DNA of 64,000 bases from Hyphomicrobium sp. (GTDB lineage Bacteria > Pseudomonadota > Alphaproteobacteria > Rhizobiales > Hyphomicrobiaceae), in the NCBI GenBank assembly GCA_016716675.1, contig JADJVG010000004.1, positions 181,127-245,126 of the forward strand, written 5' to 3'. Of the stretch, positions 8,051 to 16,283 are shown piece after piece; within the stretch, counting starts at the first letter, position 1, and each line of letters opens with the position of its first letter. Position numbers and translations under genes: made by a program. Below the pieces are notes generated by a model. The model made no database searches. It had not been told where the DNA came from and worked only from the letters and a program-made list of their open reading frames with translations.

Positions 8051-9016
8051 ATGTCAGGCATCTTGATCATTGCTGAACACATAAACGGTGCGGTCCGTGA
8101 CATTACTAAGGAAAGCATCGGCGCTGCCGTATCTCTCAAGGGCAGCTACGGCGGACCGGTGACGGTGGCCATCCTTTCGAGCGACCCTGACGCGCTTGCT
8201 GCGTCGGTCAACCTCGAAGGCGTCGATGAAATCGTCACCGTAAAGATGGCGGGCGATCACTTCGATCCGCACATCTACGAGGAAGCGACGATAAAGATCG
8301 GCGAACAAATGAAGCCGGGTCTTATCGTGTTCGGCCATACCGTGAATGGCATGGCATGCGCCGCTGCCGTAGCGGCTCGCCTGGGCGCGGGCTTTGCCAG
8401 TGACGTTTTGGCACTGAAAGCGGAAGGCGGCGAAATCGTTGCCACGCGCGGCGCTTACGGCAACAAAGTCAATTTGGAAGTTGTTTTCCCAAAGCGCGAG
8501 ATCGTCGTTCTGGCGCTTCGCGGTGCAACCTACCCGATGCCGACGAACCCTGGTTCGGCAAGCGTTCGGGCTCTCGACCTCGATGTCGCCGCTGCTGCGG
8601 GAAGCATGCAGCACACGGGTTACATCGAAGCACCGCCCTCCAATATTGATATCTCCAAGGCAGAATACATTCTGTCCGTTGGACGCGGCATCCAAGAAAA
8701 AGAGAACATCCCGCGCTTCGAGCAACTCGCAGACAAAATGGGATTCACATTCGGCTGCTCGCGTCCGATCGTCGATGCTGGTTGGCTGCCGAAAGCCCAC
8801 CAAGTCGGCCAATCTGGAAAAGTGGCTTCAACCTGCAAGGTCTATATCGCGCTCGGCATTTCGGGCGCGGTGCAGCACCTCTACGGCATGAAGCACATCG
8901 ACACGATCATCGCCGTGAATACCGATCCGGAGGCGCCGATCTTCAACGTCGCCACGTATGGCGTGAACGTTGATTTGTTTGAGCTCACCAAAGAACTCGA
9001 AAGCCAATTTTCTTAA
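8051..9016 (+). CDS. etfA: Electron transfer flavoprotein alpha subunit
   Basis: A 321-residue EtfA of normal length, starting 2 bases after the EtfB-fusion stop, so translation is coupled. The N-terminal domain matches EtfA (ILIIAEHINGAVRDITKESI). The C-terminal FAD domain shows RPIVDAGWLPKAHQVGQSGK, then YIALGISGAVQH and IIAVNTDPEAPIFNVATYG, the standard FAD and AMP contacts. It should pair with the EtfB domain fused to the membrane Fe-S protein, carrying electrons from the upstream amine dehydrogenase. A UUCG-capped hairpin follows at 9024-9043. Confidence 0.95.
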   Translation: MSGILIIAEHINGAVRDITKESIGAAVSLKGSYGGPVTVAILSSDPDALAASVNLEGVDEIVTVKMAGDHFDPHIYEEATIKIGEQMKPGLIVFGHTVNGMACAAAVAARLGAGFASDVLALKAEGGEIVATRGAYGNKVNLEVVFPKREIVVLALRGATYPMPTNPGSASVRALDLDVAAAAGSMQHTGYIEAPPSNIDISKAEYILSVGRGIQEKENIPRFEQLADKMGFTFGCSRPIVDAGWLPKAHQVGQSGKVASTCKVYIALGISGAVQHLYGMKHIDTIIAVNTDPEAPIFNVATYGVNVDLFELTKELESQFS

Positions 9017-9023
9017 GGCCAGT

Positions 9024-9043
9024 TGCAGCGCTTCGGCGCTGCA
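9024..9043 (+). other. UUCG-capped perfect hairpin after etfA
   Basis: TGCAGCGC-TTCG-GCGCTGCA is an 8-bp perfect stem with a UUCG tetraloop, 8 bases after the etfA stop. No T-run follows, so it is more likely a 3'-end stabiliser or weak attenuator than a full terminator. The permease starts 100 bases on. Confidence 0.55.
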
Positions 9044-9144
9044 GCCTCGCCGACACTGCAATCTAGAAAACCAAATCCAGAATTTGGAAGCCGTAGAAAC
9101 TAAAACTAGAAAACTAGGGAACAGCGACAAGGGAGTCGACAACA

Positions 9145-10938
9145 ATGACAACAATACGAAGTGGGACAGCAGATAGTTCCGCACCACACGCTGCCGGCAC
9201 GGAGCTCGTGCGAGGCATCGACTGGCGTGGCGCGTTCTGGGTAGCAAGTGGCGTTCCAGCACTTGTTCTTTTCTCGATCGGCGGCATCGCCGGCACCGTC
9301 GGCAAGGTGGCCTTCCTGGTGTGGGCCGCATCGATGGTGATGGGTTTCATTCAGTCGTTTACGTACGCAGAAATTGCCGGCCTTTTCCCGAACAAATCCG
9401 GCGGCGCATCCGTTTATGGCGCTGCAGCCTGGGTTCGCTATGCCAAATGGGTCGCTCCACTGTCAGTGTGGTGCAACTGGTTCGCATGGACACCGGTTCT
9501 GTCCCTAGGATGCTCGATTGCAGCGGCCTACATTCTGAGCGCTCTCGCTCCGATCCCGCCTGCTGATGCACCCGCAGTTTTGGCCTGGGTCCAAGCTAAT
9601 GCATCTTCAATTGCCGCAGATAGTCCGCGCGTGGCGGAATGGCTCGCAGCCAACGCCGGATCAAACGCTCAGGACGCTATTACCGCTCTGTTGAATGCCG
9701 ACGCTATTGCTGCTCTCACGCCCTCCATCCGTACTTGGACGCTTGCTTCCGGTACGCTTGGTCCCGTCTCGTTCTCGTTCAACTCTGCGTTCTGGGTTGG
9801 TGCGGTTCTCATGCTGATCACCTTTGCTATCCAGCATCGGGGCATCAGCGGAACGGCCAGCGTTCAGAAGTACATTGGCCTCGCCGTTATCATTCCAATG
9901 CTGATTGTCGGTATTGTTCCTATTGTAACGGGGCAGATCGACTGGTCGAACTATAGCCCGCTGGTACCGCTCAAGCAGGCTTATCTGCCGGAAGCCGGCA
10001 CCTGGGACATTCCCGGCTGGACACTCGTACTTGGCGGCATGTTCATCGCTGCCTGGTCCACATATGGTTTCGAAACGGCCATTTGCTACACGGCTGAGTT
10101 CCGTAACCCTGCAAGCGATACGTTCAAAGCGATCTTCTATTCTGGCCTGCTTTGCATGCTCATCTACATCCTGGTGCCGTTCACATTCCAGGGCGTCTTG
10201 GGCTTGGATGGCATGCTTGCAACACCGATCGTCGACGGTTCTGGTGTGGCCCAGGCCATGGGCCAGATGGTCGGCGGACATGGCTTCGTCACGAACCTTA
10301 TGGTCATGATGATGATCCTTGCACTCATGTTGTCGATCATGACGGCAATGGCCGGCTCGTCGCGCACGCTCTACCAAGCATCTCTGGATGGTTGGCTGCC
10401 GCGCTACCTGAGCATCACCAACTCCCATGGCGCGCCGACGGCTGCCATGTGGACCGACCTCACAGTCAATCTCTGCATTCTTGCGATTGCCTGTGCCGAC
10501 GCCACCAGCTTCTTCTTCATTCTGTCGGTGTCGAACTGCGGTTACATCATCTTCAACTTCTTGAATCTCAACTCCGGTTGGATTCACAGAATTGATAACG
10601 GGCACCTGCCTCGCCCGTGGAAGGCTCCGTCTATCCTTCTGGCACTTGGTGTGCTCTTCGGCTTCATCAACGCGGTGTTCATGGGCGCCGGTGCGAAAGT
10701 CTGGAACGCAAATGCTTTGTGGGCTGGATTCTTCACCGCTATCCTGATCATCCCTGTGTTCTGGTTCCGCCATCACTATCAGGACGGCGGCAAGTTCCCC
10801 GACCACATGTATGAAGATCTCAACATCTCACCCGGCGAAATGGTTGAGCGCAAGGCGGGCATCCTCCCGTACCTCGTGCTGGTGGCCGGTCTTGCAACCG
10901 TGCTGCTTGCAAACTGGTTCTTCGTTCTGCCGGCCTAA
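9145..10938 (+). CDS. APC-superfamily permease, probable amine/amino-acid importer
   Basis: A 597-residue integral membrane protein with about 12 hydrophobic segments. The first (FWVASGVPALVLFSIGGIAG) and the GLFPNKSGGASVYGAAAW loop are typical of APC-family amino acid/polyamine permeases. A polar insert of about 100 residues (roughly 120-215), rich in Ala/Asp, interrupts the usual spacing. Good ribosome site AAGGGAG before ATG 9145. It lies between the ETF genes and the N-demethylase genes, so uptake of a methylated amine or amino acid is the natural inference; the substrate cannot be read from the sequence. Confidence 0.85.
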   Translation: MTTIRSGTADSSAPHAAGTELVRGIDWRGAFWVASGVPALVLFSIGGIAGTVGKVAFLVWAASMVMGFIQSFTYAEIAGLFPNKSGGASVYGAAAWVRYAKWVAPLSVWCNWFAWTPVLSLGCSIAAAYILSALAPIPPADAPAVLAWVQANASSIAADSPRVAEWLAANAGSNAQDAITALLNADAIAALTPSIRTWTLASGTLGPVSFSFNSAFWVGAVLMLITFAIQHRGISGTASVQKYIGLAVIIPMLIVGIVPIVTGQIDWSNYSPLVPLKQAYLPEAGTWDIPGWTLVLGGMFIAAWSTYGFETAICYTAEFRNPASDTFKAIFYSGLLCMLIYILVPFTFQGVLGLDGMLATPIVDGSGVAQAMGQMVGGHGFVTNLMVMMMILALMLSIMTAMAGSSRTLYQASLDGWLPRYLSITNSHGAPTAAMWTDLTVNLCILAIACADATSFFFILSVSNCGYIIFNFLNLNSGWIHRIDNGHLPRPWKAPSILLALGVLFGFINAVFMGAGAKVWNANALWAGFFTAILIIPVFWFRHHYQDGGKFPDHMYEDLNISPGEMVERKAGILPYLVLVAGLATVLLANWFFVLPA

Positions 10939-11009
10939 GCAGGAGCGACGAAACTCAGGGCTGATGTGTCGGCCCTGCGTTTCACATGAACTTCAAATAT
11001 CACGACCCG

Positions 11010-11035
11010 GGATGGCGAACTTCGGTTTGCCATCC
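11010..11035 (+). other. UUCG-loop hairpin upstream of the N-demethylase genes
   Basis: GGATGGCGAA-CTTCGG-TTTGCCATCC forms a 10-bp stem (one G-T pair) with a CUUCGG loop. It sits in the 165-base gap between the permease stop and the next ATG at 11104. A weaker CAGGGC/GCCCTG stem lies about 50 bases earlier. There is no T-run, so an intercistronic RNA-stability or attenuation element is more likely than a terminator. Confidence 0.5.
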
Positions 11036-11103
11036 TGGAACGCCGACAAGGGGACACAGAAGTCCTGGATTCACTCTGAAAATTGCGGTGAAGGGCGGAA
11101 GAC

Positions 11104-11709
11104 ATGTTGGTATCAGGAAATAAAAGTAGGCCGATCTATCGCGGCCTCGAACCGGATACATTCGCCAAGCACAATATTATTGTGACAGATGGCGACGGAT
11201 GCGCCGCCGTTATTGAGATGGCGATTGCGGCCGGCGATGCGTTCAGCAAGCGTTGCACGGTCCTGCTCTGCACCAAAGATTTATCCGACCATGAGCGCGA
11301 CGAAAGCGTGCGCGCTCTGGGTCCGGCAACCGTATGGTTCTTCCCAACACTTGAAACGCTGCTCACGCGGCTCGACGGCATGTTGCGGACCGCGCGCATG
11401 GGTACGCGCCTCTACGCCAGCGGAAGCGAGCCCCTCATTGGCTCCACCGTAAAAACCGCACTGGCACATGGCATCGATCACAGATCGGTTTCGACGGAAC
11501 ATCGCGGCTCCAACAAGCGGCGCGTGCAGTGCGTTCACTGCAAAGGCATGACAGAAGACGTAACATCAACCGCGGTCCGCTGCGCACACTGCGGCCACAC
11601 ATTGCTCGTTCACGATCAATATTCGCGTCGCCTCGCGGCCTACATGGGCGTGCGCGCCGACGCTGAAGTGCTTGGCGAAACTCCGGCTTCGATTGGGGTG
11701 TTTCAATGA
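11104..11709 (+). CDS. dmmA: Dimethylamine monooxygenase DmmA-like subunit (HODM gamma type)
   Basis: A 201-residue protein with a C-terminal zinc-ribbon-like CVHCKG...CAHCGH (about 142-165) and a Rossmann-like N-terminal half. It matches the small subunit found with haem-dependent oxidative N-demethylase (HODM, also named Dmm). The identification rests strongly on context: its stop overlaps the next start (ATGA at 11706) and the reductase and haem subunits follow directly. Its exact biochemical role in the complex is not certain. The letter follows the common 'DmmA family' label; usage differs between papers. Confidence 0.75.
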   Translation: MLVSGNKSRPIYRGLEPDTFAKHNIIVTDGDGCAAVIEMAIAAGDAFSKRCTVLLCTKDLSDHERDESVRALGPATVWFFPTLETLLTRLDGMLRTARMGTRLYASGSEPLIGSTVKTALAHGIDHRSVSTEHRGSNKRRVQCVHCKGMTEDVTSTAVRCAHCGHTLLVHDQYSRRLAAYMGVRADAEVLGETPASIGVFQ

Positions 11710-12626
11710 CAACGCATAACTCGCGCCTTGTACACGTTGCGCAAGTCCAGCAAGTCGCCAGAGAAATCAAGCGCTTCGAACTTGTGAGCCTCGACGAGAC
11801 GCCACTCCCGGCATTCTCGGCGGGTGCGCACGTTACAGTGACCATGCGCGATCGCGATCACGTATGGCGCAATCCATACTCACTCATGGGCTCACCCCTC
11901 GATGCGAAGCGCTACGAAATCAGCGTTCTGCGTGTGCCGCAATCACGCGGCGGCTCTGCGTACATGCATCGCAACGTCGGTATCGGCAGCGTTCTGGAAA
12001 TCAGCGCTCCGGTAAACCAGTTTCCACTTTCGAACGTCGGGCGAAAGCACATCATGATAGCCGGCGGTATCGGCATCACGCCGTTTCTCGCCATGCTGGC
12101 ACAGATCAAACAGGACAAACGTAACTTCGAACTGCACTACGCTGTGAGGTCTGTATTTGATGGCGCGTACTTTGATGTTCTCCGCGCCGCAGACCTCCCC
12201 AATGTGCATCTCTACAGATCGGATCGCGGCGAACGCATTGCGTTACCGGGCATCCTTGCGAGTCAGCCGCTCGGAACCCATCTTTATGTCTGCGGACCCC
12301 AGAAAATGATGGATTGGGCGCTCCAGACGGCGCGCCGTGAAGGCTGGCCGGACGAGAGCGTCCATTGCGAGCGCTTCAGTGCGCAGCCATCTGGAAAGAC
12401 TGCCAATGTTAAGCTCGCCCGGTCGGGCAAGGCCATTTATGTCGGTGAACACCAGAGCATTCTTGGAACGTTCTCATCCGATGGCGTCGATGCGCCGTCT
12501 CTGTGCGGCGACGGACAGCTTCTTCACAACGACCACACTCTCAGCGTCAACGAGAAGTTGACGGGCGAGAGAGCAACCACCTGCGCAACGCGCTTGGACG
12601 GCGGAAGTCTCACATTGGACCTTTGA
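11706..12626 (+). CDS. Flavin reductase subunit of the oxidative N-demethylase (PDR/VanB type) with a gap in its [2Fe-2S] loop
   Basis: A 306-residue reductase. The flavin domain has RNPYSLMGSP (RxYS motif), and the NAD(P)-binding domain has GGIGITPFLAML and CGPQKMM. The C-terminal ferredoxin-like domain starts normally (KAIYVGEHQSILGTF, VDAPSLCGDG) and ends normally (LLHNDHTLS, TTCATRLDGGSLTLDL). About 12 residues carrying the middle cysteines (usual CxxxxCxxC) are absent. Only two of four cluster ligands remain, so [2Fe-2S] binding is doubtful. It should feed NAD(P)H electrons to the haem subunit encoded next. Overlaps the upstream gene by 4 bases. Confidence 0.85.
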   Translation: MTTHNSRLVHVAQVQQVAREIKRFELVSLDETPLPAFSAGAHVTVTMRDRDHVWRNPYSLMGSPLDAKRYEISVLRVPQSRGGSAYMHRNVGIGSVLEISAPVNQFPLSNVGRKHIMIAGGIGITPFLAMLAQIKQDKRNFELHYAVRSVFDGAYFDVLRAADLPNVHLYRSDRGERIALPGILASQPLGTHLYVCGPQKMMDWALQTARREGWPDESVHCERFSAQPSGKTANVKLARSGKAIYVGEHQSILGTFSSDGVDAPSLCGDGQLLHNDHTLSVNEKLTGERATTCATRLDGGSLTLDL

Positions 12627-12654
12627 CGTCACGGCGTGCAGGAGAAGTTGGACC

Positions 12655-13695
12655 ATGAATACGATCTTTAAGCCTGACACATTCCGCAACGACTTCACGT
12701 TCGCCAACAGTCCGGCGGCGATCAAGCGCTTTCCGTTCCCGTTCTGCGAAGACACGTACACGTACTCGCTCGATATGGAACCGCATGTCGCTGGACCGGC
12801 AGGCTCTGTCTACGAATACCCGATCGACATCGACGATCACTATGTCTCCGACATGGCCGACCGCGCGCACGTCTTGAAAGACGATCCCCTTCGTTGCCAA
12901 GCGTTTCCCCACATGATGACTGCGCAGTGGGACCTCTTGGAATTGCTGATGACGTCGATGGCCAGAGCCTACCCGCACCAATTCACGCTCCACCGTAATG
13001 GCGATCAATGGCACTGGATCAACAAGACGCTTGGCATCGACGACAAATTCCGCTTCGGCGACATCTCCACGCTTTCGTATGAGCCGATGGAATACATCGC
13101 CCGGCAGTGCCAGGGCGATTTCACGCTGTTGGATCAGCGTGACAATAATCTCTGGCTGGATGGCGGCATTGCGACCTCGCAGGCCGATTGGTCACTGGAT
13201 TTCAGTTTAGGCATGAACTTCATGGAGTGGCACGGCGCCGAGCCGGTTGCTCATGATACCGGCGTCTCGGACCACGCCTTGAATTCCCTTCTCAACGTTC
13301 AGCAGAACAGTCCGGTGCGCCGCCTCAACTGGACGATGACGCTCAATCCGCGGCTCGATAACAGCCCCGAAAACTACGACATATGGGGTCGTGATCGGGC
13401 AACCGTTACGCCGGCCAATGTCGGTGACAAAGTGCATCTACGCGTCGAACTTCAGGCGGTGTGGCGATTGCCACGGTCCAACGCGCTCGTCATTTCAACT
13501 CGCACATACTTTCTCAAGATGCGCGAATTGCTTACCCAGCCGAATTGGGCGCGACGCTTCCCGCGCGTCCTGAAATCTCTGCCTGCAGAACTCGTCGATG
13601 CCAAAGGCATCACACGTTATCGCGACGTCACTTTGGACTGGCTCAATCCGTACGACGATGGCCAAGCGACGCCGACGGGTTGCCTATTCAAATAG
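12655..13695 (+). CDS. Haem-dependent oxidative N-demethylase, haem (DUF3445) subunit
   Basis: A 346-residue DUF3445 protein, the PAS-like haem-binding catalytic subunit of HODM/dimethylamine monooxygenase, which converts dimethylamine to methylamine plus formaldehyde using O2. Family-like stretches include FPFPFCEDTYTYSLDMEPH, LKDDPLRCQAFPHMMTAQWD, ERD-like RLNWTMTLNPRLDNSPENY, and the R-rich C-terminal run LRVELQAVWRLPRSNALVIS then TRTYFLKMRELL. Ribosome site AGGAGAAG precedes ATG 12655. It follows the reductase gene by 28 bases and precedes two GcvT-like genes, the arrangement seen in HODM clusters. Confidence 0.87.
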   Translation: MNTIFKPDTFRNDFTFANSPAAIKRFPFPFCEDTYTYSLDMEPHVAGPAGSVYEYPIDIDDHYVSDMADRAHVLKDDPLRCQAFPHMMTAQWDLLELLMTSMARAYPHQFTLHRNGDQWHWINKTLGIDDKFRFGDISTLSYEPMEYIARQCQGDFTLLDQRDNNLWLDGGIATSQADWSLDFSLGMNFMEWHGAEPVAHDTGVSDHALNSLLNVQQNSPVRRLNWTMTLNPRLDNSPENYDIWGRDRATVTPANVGDKVHLRVELQAVWRLPRSNALVISTRTYFLKMRELLTQPNWARRFPRVLKSLPAELVDAKGITRYRDVTLDWLNPYDDGQATPTGCLFK

Positions 13696-13786
13696 TCGTC
13701 AACGTCACCGTGAGACTGAACGTACTAACCGCACGACAACTGAAACAGAGACATAGCGGAAACGCACAACGTAGGGAGTGAGGAAG

Positions 13787-14920
13787 ATGGTCATGTCTTG
13801 GCGTTATTCAATCGTTGGTGACCGGCATCGTGCGCTTGGTTCGAACCTGGAAGACTGGAATGGCATGGGCATGGCCTGGAGCTATGACCATGATATCAAT
13901 GACGATCATGCCGCCCTCAGTAAGGCTGCCGGTCTGATGGACGTTTCGGGCTTGAAGAAGTTGCATGTGGTTGGCCCGCATTCACACGCCCTCCTGCAGT
14001 ACGCGACGACGCGCGACGTCACCAAGATTTATCCCGGTAAATCCGCGTACGCGTGCATGTTGAACGATCGCGGAATGTTCGTGGACGACTGCATTCTGTA
14101 TCGCACAGGACCGAACTCCTGGATGGTCGTTCATGGTTCGGGCTCGGGCCACGAGGAGTTGCAGCGCCAGGCCATGGGCAAGAACGTCGCCATCGAATTC
14201 GACGACGACTTGCACGATCTTTCGCTTCAGGGCCCGCTCGCCGTTGACTTCATGGCCAAGCACGTTCCGGGCATCCGCGAACTGCCCTACTTCCATCACC
14301 TTCAGACCAAGCTCTTCGGTGCTCCGGTCATGATCTCCAGAACCGGCTACACGGGTGAGCGCGGCTATGAGATCTTCTGCAAACGCGAAGATGCCGTGAT
14401 GCTCTGGGACACGATCCTGAGCGAAGGCAAACAGATGGGCATCATCCCGTGCTGCTTCACGGTGCTTGACTGGGTGCGGGTTGAGAGCTCGCTAATGTTC
14501 TACCCGTTCGACACCTCGGAAATGTATCCGTACGAGAACGATGCGCCCGGTGACACGCTGTGGGAGCTCGGATTGGATTTCACCGTTTCGCCCGGCAAAA
14601 CCGGGTTCCGCGGTGCTGACGAACATTTTCGCCGGAAGGGCAAAGAACGGATCAAGCTGTTTGGCGTCCTCGTGGATGGCGCAACACCGCCTGATGCAGG
14701 CGACGGCCTGTTCCACAATGGCCAATCGGTGGGCGTGATCACCTGCGCGATGCACTCGAAACTCACCGGGCAGACGATGGCGATCGCTCGCCTCGACCCG
14801 AAAGTGGCTGTGCACGGCAGCAAACTCGAAGTCCGCGGGAAGAGCCGCACCTACGCGGCAATCGCACATACTTTGCCGTTCGACGATCCCCAGAAGAAGA
14901 AGCGCACGGCAACCGGCTAA
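13787..14920 (+). CDS. GcvT-like tetrahydrofolate-dependent protein, copy 1
   Basis: About 378 residues of the glycine-cleavage T-protein/aminomethyltransferase fold: GLMDVSGLKKLHVVGP, CMLNDRGMFVDDCILYR, LSLQGPLAVDFM, ISRTGYTGERGYEIFC and TVSPGKTGFRGADE. In N-demethylase clusters a GcvT-like subunit traps the released formaldehyde as methylene-tetrahydrofolate, and I infer that role here. ATGs at 13787 and 13793 both have suitable purine-rich sites; a GTG at 13778 is also in frame. It resembles the next gene along its whole length, so the pair probably arose by duplication. Confidence 0.85.
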   Translation: MVMSWRYSIVGDRHRALGSNLEDWNGMGMAWSYDHDINDDHAALSKAAGLMDVSGLKKLHVVGPHSHALLQYATTRDVTKIYPGKSAYACMLNDRGMFVDDCILYRTGPNSWMVVHGSGSGHEELQRQAMGKNVAIEFDDDLHDLSLQGPLAVDFMAKHVPGIRELPYFHHLQTKLFGAPVMISRTGYTGERGYEIFCKREDAVMLWDTILSEGKQMGIIPCCFTVLDWVRVESSLMFYPFDTSEMYPYENDAPGDTLWELGLDFTVSPGKTGFRGADEHFRRKGKERIKLFGVLVDGATPPDAGDGLFHNGQSVGVITCAMHSKLTGQTMAIARLDPKVAVHGSKLEVRGKSRTYAAIAHTLPFDDPQKKKRTATG

Positions 14921-15004
14921 TGGCGGCACCGCGCGCACCAACATCAACACCAACATCACACTGCGCGTCAGCGCCAGTATCAAATGCAGGGAGATATTTA
15001 GATA

Positions 15005-16135
15005 ATGCACGGCACACTTAAAGCTCGCAGTTCTGCCCTCAATGACCGGCATCGAGCGCTAGGATCGGATTTGTCGTCGTCCTGGAACGACATGCCGGTT
15101 CCGCAGAATTACAATACGTGCCCATATGCGGAAGCGGAGGCGGTGCGCAATCGCGCCGGCCTGTTCGACGTCTCGGCCTTGAAAATGGTCAATGTCACTG
15201 GGCCGGACGCTCTAGTGTTTCTCAACCACGTGCTCACCAGCGATGTTTCAAAGGCAACCGTTGGCGATTCTCATATCAGCAACATCGTCAACGCCGATGG
15301 CGCTCTGGTGGACGACGTTATGGTCTATGTCGATGGACCAGATAAGTTCCGCGTCTCGCACGGCGGTGGTGGATTTGAGGAAGCGGCCGCCGCTGCAAAG
15401 GGATCATTCAACGTCACGCTGCAGCGCGACGAAGACGTTCATATCATATCGCTTCAAGGACCACTGGCGCTCGACGTATTGGCGCCGCACACCCCGATGA
15501 AGCTTTCGGACTTGAAGTACTTCCATCACACAGCCACGACGCTGTTTGGGAAACCGGTGCAGATCGCACGTGGTGGATACTCGGCCGAGCGTGGATATGA
15601 GGTCTACTGTTCATCCGCAGATGCGCCCTACGTCTGGGATTCGATCTTGGCCGCGGGCAAGCCAGTTGGCGTCGTGCCGGCATCCTGGTCGTGCCTGGAC
15701 ATCATCCGCGTTGAAGGCGGCCTGCTGTTTTTCCCATACGACATGACTCACGGCGATACCACTCCGTGGGAAGTTCGCGCCGACTGGACGATTGACCTTT
15801 CGAAGCCCGACTTCATCGGCAAGCAAGCGCTTGTCGCCAAGAAGGGCAAAGAAAGATCATTCATCACCGGCCTCGATGTCGAACACCACGAAGCTGTGCA
15901 ACCACTTGCCAAGATCACAGCAAACGGCCGCGAAGTTGGTGTCGTTACCAGCACGACCTTCAGTCAACATCTGATGAAGTCGCTGGCGATGGCTCAAATT
16001 GAGCCGGCGTACACCAAGCTCGGTACCGAGCTGATGATCGAGGACGGTGGCCGTCAGTACAGGGCCGTTGTCGTTCAGATGCCGTTTTACGATCCGATGC
16101 GTCTCAGAACCCATCCTGTCCCAGAACGCACATAG
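15005..16135 (+). CDS. GcvT-like tetrahydrofolate-dependent protein, copy 2
   Basis: A 376-residue paralogue of the preceding protein, sharing the opening NDRHRALGSDL-type motif, LFDVSALKMVNVTGPDALVF, IISLQGPLALDVL, ARGGYSAERGYEVYCSSADA and WTIDLSKPDFIGKQAL. The two copies differ in length of the middle segment and may serve different demethylases (dehydrogenase versus haem oxygenase) or form a heteromer. It is the last gene before a strong terminator at 16160-16188, so it closes the main operon. Confidence 0.85.
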   Translation: MHGTLKARSSALNDRHRALGSDLSSSWNDMPVPQNYNTCPYAEAEAVRNRAGLFDVSALKMVNVTGPDALVFLNHVLTSDVSKATVGDSHISNIVNADGALVDDVMVYVDGPDKFRVSHGGGGFEEAAAAAKGSFNVTLQRDEDVHIISLQGPLALDVLAPHTPMKLSDLKYFHHTATTLFGKPVQIARGGYSAERGYEVYCSSADAPYVWDSILAAGKPVGVVPASWSCLDIIRVEGGLLFFPYDMTHGDTTPWEVRADWTIDLSKPDFIGKQALVAKKGKERSFITGLDVEHHEAVQPLAKITANGREVGVVTSTTFSQHLMKSLAMAQIEPAYTKLGTELMIEDGGRQYRAVVVQMPFYDPMRLRTHPVPERT

Positions 16136-16159
16136 ACTTCCCCATGTGCGCAAACTCGG

Positions 16160-16188
16160 CCGGGAACTTCGGTTCCCGGTCATTTTTT
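16160..16188 (+). terminator. Rho-independent terminator closing the amine operon
   Basis: CCGGGAAC-TTCG-GTTCCCGG, an 8-bp perfect stem with a UUCG loop, followed after TCA by six T. It starts 25 bases after the copy-2 GcvT-like stop. This is the only one of the three UUCG hairpins in the cluster that has a T-run. Confidence 0.87.
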
Positions 16189-16283
16189 AAAGAAACGCCT
16201 CCAGCAACAGCACGTCGTGCGACACCGGAGATTTGTTGACGGGCCTCTCGAGTTCTCTCAGATCCTCAACCACTGGCTTGCAC

